Shown in pieces: positions 24,447-38,092 of a DNA stretch of 64,000 nt. The DNA comes from Anoplolepis gracilipes (Eukaryota > Arthropoda > Insecta > Hymenoptera > Formicidae), in the NCBI RefSeq assembly GCF_047496725.1, contig NC_132986.1, positions 2,504,001 through 2,568,000 of the forward strand. Reading direction: 5' to 3'. The notes below the pieces were generated by a model, which ran no database searches, had not been told where the DNA came from, and saw only the letters and a program-made list of their open reading frames with translations. Each line of letters opens with the position of its first letter. Position 1 is the first letter of the stretch. Position numbers and translations under genes: made by a program.

Positions 24447-24447
<1 letters not shown>
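23946..24447. other. Noncoding spacer
   Basis: Mixed then AT-rich sequence with no feature of note before the CA array. Confidence 0.5.
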
Positions 24448-24479
<32 letters not shown>

Positions 24480-24483
24480 CACA

Positions 24484-24515
<32 letters not shown>
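24448..24515. repeat. Compound microsatellite (CA)n-(GA)n
   Basis: (CA)14 at 24448-24475, a short interruption, then (GA)n at 24491-24515. The 133- and 115-codon frames across it are partly products of the repeat. Confidence 0.97.
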
Positions 24516-26980
24516 TAAAAGAAGAAAATAAAAAGAATACCTCAAAGGCGGAAGCCACGAAAGTCCAAGTCGATCTCGAAGAGCTACGTATCACTTTCTT
24601 GCAGGCGAATCAACTTCGATGGCCATTTTATCTTGACGTAAATCGACGTCAAAAATAAAAGAGTTTGCCTTCAAATATAGCGTTCAAATGTAGTGTAAAA
24701 TATACTGGAAATAAGCGATAAACGTTCGGTAACATTTGCAATCAATGAAAGAATAAATGCATTAAAATCGAAGCATTAGTAAGAATAAACGAGTGTTATT
24801 CGAACTGCACATAATTGAATTGCTAACTTTTTTATAAAATATCTGCTGATCTTTCGATCAATGGTTTATCATGATTTAGTATCGCGTTATACACTGGACA
24901 TAAGATTTTTATAATATCAAATAAATGAAAGTTTATTTGAATGTATGGTAAAAAATTATATCGTACGAATGCATGCTTCATTCTCAGCGAAAGGTTATAA
25001 ATTTCCTAAAGCTATTTGTTCCAAGAAAAGTAGAAGCGTAATACTCACGAAATAACGGAAAGAATCTGTTCAATGATACGTAAAGTTATGATCAAGCGAA
25101 AAACTTCGAAACGAAGAAAGTTTTTAAATCGAACGTGGTGTAGTAGTCATTCGGTTCGTTGCTTCCAATAATAGTATTTGAAACTAATCGGAAAATGCGA
25201 TAGTCATATCCAGAGGAAAATTGCAATAAATATCAGAGACACGTAAGTGGAACGTTACGCTCATCTCGTCTACATCGAAACTGATCGATAAGAATATTTA
25301 ACATAAATTTTTTTTAAACAATTACATTTACAATAAAATATAATTAGATATTTACATTTTAATGAGAATAATTTAATTTAATGGAAATAAATATTTTCAT
25401 ATTAAAAATAAAATAAATATTTTCTAATTAAATATTCATTCACATATAACTTGATTACAATAAAATATAATGATTGCCCAGCTAATTCAAATTAAATATT
25501 ATTGACATGAGTAATGTATATTAATATATGTATATAAATTATCATAAATTCATCTCTGTTCATCAAACATTTGCTCTCCTTTTTTCCTTTAATCATATAG
25601 ATGTGATAATCCGACCTTACTCTTCAATAAATCATTTAACCCCCAAAAACCCTCATACGGACCACCTATTACCAAAGCGGAATCTCCTCGTATAAACGAA
25701 CAAGATCTCATTAATGGCAGATCTGAGGCGTCAATTATCGTAACGGTCGGAGAAATCATTATCGCAGCAATCAGAGTGTGGCGGCACACCTCGCGATTCG
25801 TCGTAAATCCCATCCATCACTGATTAGCTTGCTCGAACGGCGAAGGAAAGGGAAGGGAGAAGAAAAAAATGCGGTTTCATAATACGAGTCGGTGATGTTG
25901 GGATCGATTGTTCCGAATCTATTAACTTCGCGGCAGAAACTAATTTTAATACACACAACTTACAAAGATGTTGTAGTGTCTCAATATTTATTTATTTATT
26001 TATTTATTAAACGAGAAGACAAATTCTTCCTTTGGTACATTTGAGAAATAAAAACAACAGGACATATTGTTCACAAAATTGACAAATGTATAGCTATTTT
26101 ATTGCTCGCGCTACAACAAAGTCGATATTATTTTTAAAATTTTTCGCAAAAAAATTCTTACCATTGTTACGTATATTCCACATTAACTTGTTGATTTCGA
26201 CAACCGTTTACAAAGTGAAAAAAAAAATCGAATCGAAAACTGTTTACGAATACAATTATAATGGAAAAATTATTGGAGAGTATCGGTCAGGAGACACGTG
26301 AACACTTCAGGTTGCACTCGATTAAATTTGTGAAATTTGTCGAAGCAAATTTCTCGCGTATTAAAACACATCGATGGAAATTTCTCGCAGTTAAACCCGA
26401 GCGAATACGTGCGATTTTTCTTTGATAACGACGCACGAAATATATTTCCCATACACTCTCAATTATGACTACACGAAGCGGTAAATATCGGTTGTTACAT
26501 TAAGTGAATTCGATAGGCCGCATTCACCGTACACGCGCGACCGTTAAATCTTAATTAGCAAATAACGATGTAAATAACGATGTAAATAACATATACACTA
26601 GCAGTGAACACCAGCGTGCGCCAGTTGGTCAATTAAAATAATATTACATTATATCCTTCGTCAGAACAATGCGACACGATGCAATCAAGGATAATACATA
26701 TCACTATATCGTTCAATGCTGATTAATCGCGGGATCTGTGGAGCTTTTAAGTGCTGTAAAAAATAATAAAATGCGTAGAATAAATTTTGAAGGAGATATT
26801 TGCATCTCAATATATGTACAATATATACACACGTATATGTATAAATATCAAATCAAATAACATTAATATTAGAAACAAATTTCTCGTAGTTTTCAATCGA
26901 CTTTTACGTAGTGAAAATATTATGTAATAAAAATCAAAGCTCAATTCTCTGCGCTCAACGATAGAGACAAATTTCCGTCG
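24516..26980. other. Mainly AT-rich noncoding DNA
   Basis: Contains an (ATTT)n run at 25986-26008 and a 12-bp tandem repeat (AAATAACGATGT, about 2.6 copies, 26560-26590). A 74-codon minus frame from an ATG at 25813 has protein-like composition, but it has no recognised family and lies among other open frames. The rest is featureless. Confidence 0.45.
26560..26590. repeat. 12-bp tandem repeat
   Basis: Unit AAATAACGATGT repeated at 26560-26571 and 26572-26583 with a partial third copy. Confidence 0.85.
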
Positions 26981-27330
26981 TTTGCACATTTCCGGCGGAG
27001 AACTGACGGCGCCAGACTCAGACGACTCTTCTATCGCATCGAAGTTTATGCCGAAACGAGATAAGGATAACTCGCCGTCGCGAGGGGCTGAGACTTATGC
27101 TCTCTCGCATCGAGAATACTTTTATATATGTCGTTCCACGTCGCGACGAACTACCGAATATCGCGGGGTACGAGCAGGGTATCGTCTCCTCTCAGCCGAC
27201 GTAAGCGTCGCCCACAAACAGCGAAATCGTCTCTCCATCGAGAGATGGATCTTCGCATAGGCAAGACGGACGTCGTAAAGAAGTCTGGCGCCGCCGCGAA
27301 AGAAATCAGTTAAGGAAGGAGTTATTTACC
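26981..27330. other. CpG-rich island
   Basis: CpG-rich block with a 92-codon plus frame from 26982 that has no recognised family. Candidate exon or regulatory DNA. Confidence 0.3.
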
Positions 27331-29634
27331 ACTCGGAGAAAGATAGCAAGTATAGCAAGGATCCAATGTATGGCATGTTCTTGAGAGAAGAAGGAGAAGA
27401 GTGAAAGGAAAATTTCAACTTCAATAAGGTGGATGATTGACAGACAGATTATTAAATATACAATTCCCTGCCTTTCTTATAATATGCAAGAGCCGTTAAA
27501 TTACGCAATGTGTAATAAAAAATATAATTTTATACATAGATAAAAGAGAGTGAGTATAAATTTTATAAATTTAACACTATAGAAAAGTATTATTGAAATA
27601 ATAATTTTATTTATTTTAATATAACATTTTTAATTGGTTGTATAATTTTAATTTTTCATTCTTTATTTGTAAAATGGAAAAAAAAATCAAATATCACTGA
27701 TCATTCTCACATATACATTCATATATCTCTCTTATCAATTCTATATATTTTAGTACATTATCGACGCAAATTTTACTAAATTTATTTTTAAAACTCTATA
27801 TGCTAAAAAAATTATGTACATAATACAAAAAATAGACAGAACTGGACCAAAATTTAATTTCATATTTATCAATAAAATTCAGGATACATTTTCCGAATTT
27901 TCCCGATTTATTCGCAATGCTTTTCTCACGCGAAAAAATTAAATGTCAAACATCCACGTTTTTTCTAAAATGCGAGTGTCAATATTTATGTGCATTATCG
28001 AGCTCCGAATTATGACTGGAGAGAATATTCCTCCGATGCTAACGCGTGCTCGTCATTGCATGTCATTGCATAGAAGAAGAGTCGAATAAATGAAACGATG
28101 TGACATGCTCCGTTGATTCTATGTTTGGTATTACAAATATGACGTGCTTTCATCTCTACGATTCTGAAGAATTTGTCAAAGAAAGATAAATTATTCGTGA
28201 ACAAAAAAACCGATGATTTTTTTCCTCACGATAAGATGTGCTTACGCTAACACGATTTTTAAATTCTGTATGATTATAAATCAAAATTTAAAATATACAA
28301 TTGATCAATTAAATCATTGTATAATTTTCATTACTGGTGATATAAATTAGTATCTATAAATTTATATTTATTTAAAAAATTTGAGAATAAAATATATAAA
28401 AATTTATTATGCATATAAAAGAAATAAACATGCATATCTATCACATAAAACACTTTATTTACATTTTATTAACGCCAGAATAAGGAAATATTCTTACTGT
28501 AATATTATTTTTATATATAAAGAAATATTATTATTGAAATATTATTTCTATGTATTTGTAGGTTGATTTTAAAATGATCAGTATCAATTTTTAAATGACT
28601 TTAGATTTTAAAATATATGTAATTGTAAAAATAATAATAGTTATACAATTATTTTAAAATTTATATTTAAATATAATACATAACTTTTAAAGAGAGAGAG
28701 AGAGAGCATATATATTTTTATAACGTACATTTCTACATTATTTTATTCCATTGCATTTGTATTAGAATGAAAAGAAACTGATATCGTATCATTATCGTAA
28801 ATGTATCGCTTGAAAAATCGTAATATAAACGTACATATATCTCTATAGGTACGATATTATATATGTGCTGGCGACGATTTCTATGTACCGAGAAAAAGAG
28901 AGATCATCGTGGAAAGACGAGTCGCGCTTTTATGGAAGCTAAAATAAATTAAATAAATGAATCTCGGTGGTGAGAGAAGAGTGCTTGAAAAAGCGCTCTC
29001 TTTTACAACGTCGCGCGCTCATACATAAGAGCGCGGATGGCTTCCTGTCGCGCTGCGCTTGAAATAATTATCGTCTTCCTGAAAGACGATACGAATGTTG
29101 GTGGTCAAAACGAAGCACCATCGCACACTAATGCAAGATAAATTCGAGCGTCCGCGAGCATGAGATGTTTCGCGTTGCTTCGAGTGTCTATCTAATCTTC
29201 GCGGAGACGTGCGTTACAAAGAGCGGCGCCCCGTCGTCGTCATCGTGGTATGAAATGACGTTCTCCACGGAAATTAAAAGGGCGCTTTTCCATCGCACAT
29301 CTTCTCGCACAATCCATTTTCCAGTGCTTTGCACATCTCTCGTTGTCGGAGGCTAAATCGCAGCTTCGAGCGCTGCGCGCTGATAACGGAAGCTTTATCC
29401 ACGACCGAAGGACTTGCGAGTTTCATGCGGGATACACATGCGGTGACAGTGACTTTTATCAATTGCGTGATTTTTCAATTTTGCCATCTATGAAAAGAGA
29501 TGCAATCGATTCGCACAACTGCGGTAAAAAATGTCGATCTTACATTAAAGAGAGAAAATTTGTATCATTAAACGAATTAAATTTCGTTAATGAAATCTGT
29601 TGATATATAAAAGTATAATAAACGTTTTTTAAAT
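27331..29634. other. AT-rich desert followed by a CpG-containing block
   Basis: Bases 27331-28880 are AT-rich with a short GA run at 28691-28706. Bases 28880-29530 are CpG-rich, with short overlapping frames. No gene recognised. Confidence 0.45.
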
Positions 29635-29654
29635 AAAAAAAAAAAAAAAAAAAA
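29635..29654. repeat. Poly-A tract (20 nt)
   Basis: Uninterrupted A run after AATAAACG and AAAT sequence. No retroelement body or flanking target duplication was recognised. Confidence 0.9.
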
Positions 29655-31496
29655 TTACAAAATGTGTGTCGTTAAACGTTAACACGGTATACAACTTATT
29701 GTTACTGAGATTATATGTTTACAATCTTACACGGTTAATGACGCTTTACACGTTAATCAGATAACCCTGATTACACTTTCTCCAAGACGGCGACGATGAA
29801 AAATGAAAAGGGTTCCCCGTTGCAAGAACAATGGTATCGTGCTCAAGAGTACGCGGATCTCGCGAAACTCTTTCTCTCTTTCTCTTTATCTCTGTCCAGA
29901 GCATGAACAACGGCGCTCAACATATTAATTTCGGCACGGAGATGCTTTTTTAAGGAATATGAACGCCCACTGGAATAAAGTAATTCCGGACGCGCAAGAC
30001 GGTGCGGTAGAAGTCACGCGAACGGGTGGTACGGAAGAAGGCAGATGGAGTTTTATATCCCGCGGTATATTAAAGTACCAAAGGCAATCAAAAGCCGTCT
30101 ATCGCGACTGCGATATTACCCGCATCCATAATTCCCGCTCGCGGAATAAACCGCTAGTGCGGATCGTTATGACCGCGTCGGTTTTATTATTTCAAACGTC
30201 TCGCGACATCTCAAGATTATATAAGTACAACTCGATATCCGTTACAAGCCCTATCAAATATATATAATTGTCGGACAGTTTTTCTTTTTGTGTGTGTAAA
30301 TAAATTATGGATTGTACAAACGTTGTTTTTATAGATATTTTTAATTAAAATAATTGCTACAAAACAATTTTGGTTTGGATAATGAAACGATTAAGACACT
30401 TCTCGCTTGAAAGTTTGCTTGTATCATAATTTATTGTGGGAGAAGTGCAATCGATCGAGATTAATAAAGAGGCTGACGATAATTGCCACGTCGAAATAAC
30501 ACCACGCTAATCTTCATGGGGCGTGCTAAAAATCGGTCAACGTCGCGCGATCGCGCTTGCAATCGCGAAACAAGCAATTTTAATAAAGTTTAATGGATCG
30601 AGATTAATAAAGAGTGTAATTAATATACGAGGCGCGACGCCAGAATAATCTCTATGCGAGGCATTAAAAAATCATTTATCACTTGATCAAGAGTTTCGTC
30701 ACGAGACGACTGAAAAGCGTATGAAAATTCTGCATGAATACATCTACATGAATATAATACATATTACATGCATACACTCTTTTGCATATTCTAAACATAG
30801 CAAGGCCATTGCGACCCTTGCCACCGAGGTGGTAAGATCGTTGTTGGCACACAAGCGTGACTCTTATGGTCGAGTTTATAAAGATTGATTTTCGCGAGCA
30901 TTGGTTTATTTCGTCAAATTCGAAACTCTCGTAATTCTACGTATTCTCAAATTTCGCATTACATATTCTGTAAATATAAATAGTCAAGTGCCCATTTCCC
31001 TTATATATAAACGAGTGTAAATGTAATAGGTGGTAATAAACAATTTTTAAAGTTTCGTTAATCAATCAAAATCGGAGTTCGACATGTATGATTGAAAATC
31101 ATAAAAGAACCGTCTGTTTATCGTCATCAACGATAATACAAATTAAAAGAGTACTTTTTTGACAATTCCGTACATTGTTGTAACGTGGCTAAGTTCGATG
31201 GGACATGTCAGGATCCCGGAACGAGTAACTCGGCAAGTTTTTTGTAATGAGTTTCCTCCTGACGACGTGTGCCTAGAAAGGGTGGAAACTCGTCGGAAGA
31301 AGCCGGGATCACCAGACGGACGCGCAAATCTCGACAGAAGTTCCTTTCGCAGGATTTCTCGCGGAACGGAAGGCGAGAGAACGAATGCCGGGCACGATCC
31401 GACGACTACATCATTCACCGAGCTATCGGCTGTGAGGGTGGTGCCTTCGCTATGTCGAATAAAGAGAGCGAGGAAGTAGCGAAGAAAGGAGAGAAG
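29655..31496. other. Mixed noncoding DNA with CpG-rich parts
   Basis: Blocks at 29740-30260 and 31140-31490 are CpG-rich, with frames of 102-176 codons on both strands that overlap each other. A 19-bp direct repeat occurs at 30453-30471 and 30596-30614. No recognised gene. Confidence 0.4.
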
Positions 31497-31518
31497 AAAG
31501 AAAGAAAGAAAGAAAGGG
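31497..31518. repeat. (GAAA)n microsatellite
   Basis: About five GAAA units inside a purine-rich stretch (31470-31545). Confidence 0.9.
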
Positions 31519-32798
31519 ATAGAGAGAAGAAGAGGGAAGGAGGAATCGGTACATCGAGCAGAGAACACGGTGATTAATGATTCGGATTTCGTCTCCCGAC
31601 GACGACGGGCGCGCGTCTTCGATATTTTACCGGCATTTTTACTTCCCGACGTATTCTCGATTCTCGCGCGCAAACGATCCGTTCTTCCCTTTCAGATCTT
31701 CCGATTCAGAAAAGAGTGCGGCGTCGCTTTTTCCAACCACGAGGAAACGTACGATATGCTACGAGTCGAGTAGAAACTTTGTGTGCGCGGAAAATCAGGA
31801 AACCGAAATTGCTGGGCAGAGAAAATTCGAAATTTCCAGAGTTCTTCGTTTTCTCAACTGTAATAAGTTTCGTCGGCATTCACAGACTAAAGTTCTATAA
31901 TTAAAGTTCTATAATGAAATAGTTTTTAAGAAAAGAAAAAAAAAAAAAAAAAAAACAAACATTGAGTAACCAAGAGAACCAAAAGAAAGATGAAGATATT
32001 GATGTAAAAATCTTTTTTACTATCTTCTTTTTCTTCTTTTAATAATATATCACGACTATTTTTATATTAATTATTAGTATTAATTATTGTTAATTGAAAT
32101 TTTTATTAATAATACTGATATTATTGATATTAATTATTATTAATTAATAATTATTAACTAGTTCTTAATTATTTCGCAATTTTCCTGAATTAATGATCCT
32201 TAGATTTACAATAATCTTGAGTATCCGCTAAGACAATTTTTGTCAAGAAAAAAGAAACGAGAAAAAAGTTTAAGCCAAGAAAGCTCAGAATCGATACGTC
32301 GAGCATCCTTCGCAGCCTAATGAATCAAGCGCACGGGGTCCCTTTGTACTGCCCGAAATACAAGGCCCACTCGCCCCTGCGGCTTCGCTGTCTAAATCTA
32401 ACACGATAAGTAGGCGGTGCCGATTAATCATGGCGGTAAAGTCGACGGTACGATTCGACCTGATCCTCTATCTTCCTCTCTTTCTAACATCGTATATCCA
32501 CGTATATGTGCCTGTATAAAATATGTGAGTTTACAAGGTACCTCCCTTGCCGATTATCTCGATGTTATTTTCATGCGCACCTATTTGCATGATTATTTAT
32601 TTAAAAGATCCCTGCTTTTGGTTGAATTTTTCAACAAGAACGAAGACGCGCGCGATATCGTCATCAGATTATTATTATATCATCATTGCGCGCCATCCGG
32701 ACACACCTTTGTGATCGAGTAAAACACGCGAGTTATTTCAGGTGATAAAGTCGCCCCGATCACACCGTATCTATATATGTATATTAATATATATTACG

Positions 32799-32802
<4 letters not shown>
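31519..32802. other. CpG-rich block, poly-A, AT-rich stretch, second CpG block
   Basis: CpG-rich to 31880, a 20-nt poly-A at 31936-31955, then strongly AT-rich, self-complementary ATTAAT/TTATTA sequence at 32040-32165, then a balanced block from 32270. Frames up to 107 codons are unrecognised. Confidence 0.4.

Positions 32803-32838
<36 letters not shown>
32803..32838. repeat. (TA)n microsatellite
   Basis: About 18 TA units. Confidence 0.97.
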
Positions 32839-32839
<1 letters not shown>

Positions 32840-34109
32840 TGTGTATCCCGTGAGATTGAGACCTCCTCGCGTCGAGACTCACGCCGAGCCGGTGCGGCCG
32901 CGAGGCCCCATGTGTGAGGCCTCGCTCTCCCTCTCTTTCTTTTAGGATTTTAGGGCCCAGGATGGAGATCTACCGCGCTGTTGTGCCCACACACCGTGTA
33001 GCAACGCTATCGAGCTATCGTCATACAATTTCGTTGATGCGAACCAAAGGACGTGTTTTGGGATCGCTTGTTACACGCGAGTGCCATCGCGAAAAGAGAA
33101 GAAAGAAACGAGGAAAAGAAAAAAAACTTATAATGAACCAAGGGCTAACAAACATTTGGATCGTTCCCCCTATCCTATTTTAAAAATAATAAATTATCTA
33201 GAGAGAGAATAAAGTATTCAGGATACGAATTACGTATTTTTGTTTACAAATTAATAAAAATATATTTTTCATAGACATATATAAAAATATTAATAATTAT
33301 AGTTTAAAAGAATTCTGAAAATATGAAGACTAGAATATATTACGTTGCATATCTTTATAAACTATCCCCCTATGTTGACCGTGAACTAATCGAGAGCTTA
33401 GAAAAGAGAGAAAAAGAGAGAATTGCCTCATTATTAAGTGCTGAATACATTTCGACGGGATTCGTTTCTTTGCAGTTATGCGAATGCAAATGGATTAATG
33501 TAGCATCGTGAATTTGACATTTACATAAAAGAGGGATGCAAATTACATGCCGGATCTTATTTAATTCTCCGATGTGCAATTAGCGTAGCAGAATCGTTGC
33601 TTGAAAGTTGCTTTTTCGAGATAACATCTTGCCTCAAGGACGCTAATTTCGCATTCTAAAAGTTCAGACAGTCCATTTTGAGAGAAAGCGAAATAATCTT
33701 GACTTCGAAAAATATTGAAATGCGTTTGCAAGAAGGACAAAGTTTTACTTAACGATAAGTGTACTAATACCTCTCAGAAAATTACTGCCACTATTGTGCC
33801 GTCCTTTTTGCACTTAATGCAATTTGTTAGACGCGTCTGAAACGACGGTACGTTTATTGATTTCCGCGTTTTTCAATGTTCCGTTTCTCGCTCGAAAATC
33901 AAGCGTTGTTTTAAGATGGCTGATCGTTGCGGTTACTAGATCCGGCGAATTGAAATTGCATTCCGTTTAAGACACGGCTTCGTAGAAAATGTAATTAACT
34001 GATTCCACCACTCTAAGAAGAAGCACTGCTGCCTGCGATATTACGAAGCCGCACATTTCTCGAGAAGAGTTTCCTCTTTTAACTCTTTCAGCAACGAGCT
34101 TTTATTTAT

Positions 34110-34111
<2 letters not shown>
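32839..34111. other. CpG-rich block then mixed noncoding DNA
   Basis: Bases 32839-33120 are CpG-rich; 33180-33330 is AT-rich; 33340-34080 is mixed. AAGATGGC (YY1/Pho-like core) occurs near 33915. No gene recognised. Confidence 0.4.

Positions 34112-34156
<45 letters not shown>
34112..34156. repeat. (GA)n microsatellite
   Basis: Pure GA array of about 22 units. Confidence 0.97.
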
Positions 34157-34159
<3 letters not shown>

Positions 34160-35290
34160 CACTTAAAATTTTTACGAGTTCTTGCTAAATAAATGTTACA
34201 GATATTTCAGTAATTTTTTGACAATTTTTGGATATGAGCTTTAAAGTTTACACTGTTTTTAAATCATAAATAATAAATATAAATTTCTCTGCTTGTATAA
34301 TAATTAGTTAGTAGATAAATTTAATAATAATTACTTTGAAATTACTTTTAATCGCTTATACATAAAGAATATAGAATGAATAGAAATTTACAGAAACTTT
34401 AAAGTTCTCTTGCCATATATCATAATCCTTTTCCTTCTTTTTAATGAGAGTTTTATTCACCAGAAAGTTGAAAACTTTTCGAAAGATAAGTAACCACAAA
34501 TCGTATCGATATCACTTTCTGCAAAAGTTATCGCGCTTGTCGAACAAAACTTTTAACGCGTTTTTATTACCGTCGAATAGTTGAAGACTCAGATAAGGGT
34601 CAAATCGTGCGAGTAATAATTGAACTGTTGCGTGCGTGCGAAAACCATGGAAATCTTTTTCTTGTGCGCCAGACGGGCGCATAAATCATACCGTTAGAAA
34701 TCTCGTCATCGATTGCCATCGAGGTGACTGACTCGAAGCTGCATAATGGCAACATTACGTCAAGTACGCGCGCGTGCATAAACGCGTATGTATACGTGGG
34801 TGCGTGCGTGCGTACAGAGCAGAACGCATAGCAACTGCGAAATTTGCGTGTCCTATAAAGGCATTAAACATTAATGACAAGTATAATGAATCTGAAGAAA
34901 TAAAAACGTTTATGGTTTATGTATGCAATTCGTGTCAAGTCAAACTTATACGGAATTTCTGAGTTGACTTGAGAAAATAAAAACTTTCAAGAAAGTGTCA
35001 TATAGTAGATTTTATTTACATTTCATGACTTTTTCTCACAAAGCTTTCTTAAATATTAATTTTTTAATGAATTTTTTATTTTGAATAAATCACGTTTGAA
35101 TATATTATATTACATTTAATTTACGTCTACTTTAATTTAAAAAATAAATTTCTAAAACTAATTAGGTTTTAGAAAGTAATTTCTGCTCATATAAATTAGC
35201 AGGTAATTTATCAATTTCCTAGATAAAAGCTATTAATGCAAAATATTTAACGTTACGCGCGCCACTTTCGATAAATCTAACTTCTCCTTT
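34157..35290. other. AT-rich DNA with one CpG-rich patch
   Basis: AT-rich except 34480-34860, which contains GCGCGCGTG and a short (TGCG)n run near 34801-34814. No gene recognised. Confidence 0.45.
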
Positions 35291-35500
35291 ATAATGACTT
35301 GGAGTGTTTCAAAGTGATCTTTGCCCTCGTTGCAACTTGCTTGACCTCATCTTCGACCTGTCACAAGACGTCTTAGCCTGAGTAGTCTCAAGGGTCAAAG
35401 TTAGTCATGGGGAGACAGGTAGGAAGAGTACAGGAGACGCCCAAGGTGCAAATTGAAGGGCTTCAGCGATTGAAACGTTGACCCTTCGATCGGTGCAAGA
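35291..35500. promoter_or_regulatory. Possible nuclear-receptor half-site cluster
   Basis: Within 145 bases: TGACCT (35342-35347), GACCTG (35355-35360), AGGGTCAAAG (35391-35400, close to a DR1-type GGGTCAAAG) and TGACCC (35479-35484). The block is of high complexity in otherwise AT-rich surroundings. Known nuclear receptors bind AGGTCA-like half-sites; use here is inference. Confidence 0.2.
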
Positions 35501-37488
35501 GCGCGTGTATACATGCTATAGGGTGATCCATAAATCCGCGTCGTCAATATATATTTTAGAGAGAGAAAGGGGAAATTGTTGGGCCATAAAACAGAACTAT
35601 CTGTATCGACCTGTACATACGCGCTTATGAATCACTCTCTGTAGAGTGTAACTTTCTTCATACCCGGCAATGTTGCTATTAGCTAGGAAGCCTCGATTCC
35701 GTTATACAACCTGTACGGTCGTTTAACGCGCCACGTTACTCGCGAATAAATTAACCGAACCCTTCAAAGGGCGCATACAATGGCAGCATCGTAGAGCACT
35801 TCTCGTCTCTCAGGCACACACAGCTGCCGCCGCAATATATATAATTATGACATTAGCGAGCAATTTTGGTTGCTGTGCGCAGAGTTGCCGGTTTCGTTGG
35901 TAGCTACCAACGAGATAGCTTACGGCGCCGTTTATAGCTGTGACTACGTTGTCGATAACGGCGGCGAATTGGAGTGGAGGGCGTCCCTTTGAGGCCGCCT
36001 GGTATAGTTTGAACCTGAAGCTCTGTCTCTCTCTCTCTGTCTCTCCACTTCGCCCGTCGTTTCTCACCCCTCGCTTCTCCCCCTACGCTTCGCCTTACGC
36101 GAACTCTCTATTCGGGTGTAATACTCCGTCCCATGAATATTTACACACTGACATTCATATTCATATATATCGATATTTATATTTATATTTTTATTTATAT
36201 TTATATCCTCATGAATATTGAAGTTAGGTGTTAAGAGAGAGAAAGAGAACGAATCGGTCATCAGGGACAGTATAGGAAAAAATGGGTGAAGAAAGTGGTT
36301 TCTCTTGAGTTTCAATTGCAAACATCCCGATGCCGGACATTCCTCATGAAAGGATAGAGAAAAATGTTTTCATAACGATACGGCAGAAAGCAAGTAGAAA
36401 AACAATGATTGATATTCGTGAGAAAATCTCCATACATTTGTGTTAATGTATTAGATTGTAGACCATTTTTTCGTGACTGATTTTATGCATAAAAAATAGC
36501 AGTGTGCTACTTTTCCGTCGAGAATATAATCCTTTCCTTTACTATTTATAATTATCGAAGTATTTCTTCTGATTGCGAAAAGCGTAAAAAAATATTTAGT
36601 GGCAGAGAATTTCAGGAATTTTACCCGTCTTCATTTTTCTATTATAATTATAGTTATAATTAATAAATTTCTTTTTAATAGATTTTAGCGTAAAAAGAAT
36701 TAATAAAGATGTTTAGAACTATATCACGGATATTCAAATGTAACGATTTATGCATTTCTCTTTTCTAATTATCGACACTAATGCATATTCAAATAAAAGG
36801 TTAAAGTTTATAAAAAGCAAGAATGAGAGAAAGTTCTTTGACAATAATTTTTATCTTCATCTTTTATGTTTACTTTTAATACTTTTGTAGATCAAAGTTT
36901 AAGTAAAAGAAATAACACTGACAATGAGATTAATTTAATATTTTAATACTTTTTAATAACTGACAGTGATTCATTTGTTAATTGATATTTATTAAATTTT
37001 CTCTTTTTGACAATTTTATGGCAACGATCTTTCGATGAAGATTATAATCCAATTTCACGTTTCTTCCAACATCACAATGATTCTAATTCAATCTTCTGGA
37101 TATGTATATGACTGATGGAGATTTCAAAATGTTTACGTAGCGAAATATTTTGAGTTGGATGGCGGATATCGAAAGGGATCGATTCGAAACTCTGATTTCA
37201 TCGTTTTTGCGCCAAATGTATGTAAATCATAGCCCCGTGCGTGTGTTCTAGCCGTATGTACATGTATAGAGGCGGTAATCTGCCTGAAGGGCCTGCACGA
37301 CGATTAAATAAGCTACCGTATGCGATATCGGGGAGAGTAAGCGATATCGGGAACGTGACCCAAGAATTAATTGCGGCGGCAAATGTCGCCGTCGCATCCC
37401 CGAATGATCGGAACTTTCCAAACTTTGGCCGTATCGGGCCGCAGAGGAGACCACTTCGACTCCTGCGCACACTGGCCTCTCTTCGAAT
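35501..37488. other. Mixed noncoding DNA
   Basis: CTATAGGGTGATCC at 35518-35531 resembles the left end of the element proposed at 41737. A CpG-rich block spans 35700-36120 with a short CT run at 36026-36042, and a TTTATA-type hexamer run lies at 36165-36207. Bases 36330-37140 are AT-rich; 37140-37488 is CpG-rich. Confidence 0.4.
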
Positions 37489-37514
37489 GTGTGTGTGTGT
37501 GTGTGTGTGTGTGT
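37489..37514. repeat. (GT)n microsatellite
   Basis: Pure GT array of 13 units; it creates part of the 154- and 177-codon chance frames here. Confidence 0.97.
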
Positions 37515-38092
37515 ATGCATTGACAACATTAAGCTCGGTCCTCACGTACATAGTTATTGGTAGCTCCGATCGTACGGCAAACTGGTCTAGGCAGCGTAGC
37601 CGGGACGGTAAAGTGAACGAGAGAAGCAAGCGATTGTGCCCCCCAAATTGGACAGAAGAGGACAAAGATAGAGTGGAAGAGAAAGAGAGAGCGAGAGAGA
37701 GGTAAAGGCGTGAGAGCACGATGAGTCCCATAATGCCACGGTGTTGGATGTGGGAACCATAACCCGGGTCGAACGGCGATTAGTCCCGGGCCACCACGTT
37801 GTTTACTCTGGACAGGTCCTGCCTGCCACCTAGTTTACGTTATTATATATGTCCGTCCGCGTGGCCACCGACCGCCGGCGTGGATTTAGCCCACCACTGC
37901 CGTAAGGCCCTTTTAAATGGCGTTCGGGAGGTCTAATGATTTCGCGGAGATTCCGTGTCTACCTGACCGACCGGATTGATGCGTATACACTAAGAGGCCT
38001 GTCTTTTCTCGATTCAATCGCGCTAATTCATTATATGACACAAATAAGATTTCTAAATATTTATTTCTAAATAAGATTTACGTAATTAATGC

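Noticed and set aside
25589..25813. 74-codon minus frame with protein-like composition
   Set aside because: No family recognised, weak start context, and frames of this size are expected many times by chance in 64 kb.
29959..30267. 102-codon plus frame
   Set aside because: Length is not exceptional for balanced-GC DNA, and no domain or splice support was found.
31143..31673. 176-codon minus-strand frame
   Set aside because: Begins without ATG, includes the GAAA repeat as a Phe/Leu/Ser run, and overlaps open plus-strand frames.
37198..37731. 177-codon minus-strand and 154-codon plus-strand frames
   Set aside because: They overlap each other and include the GT array as His/Thr or Val/Cys runs; no recognised family.
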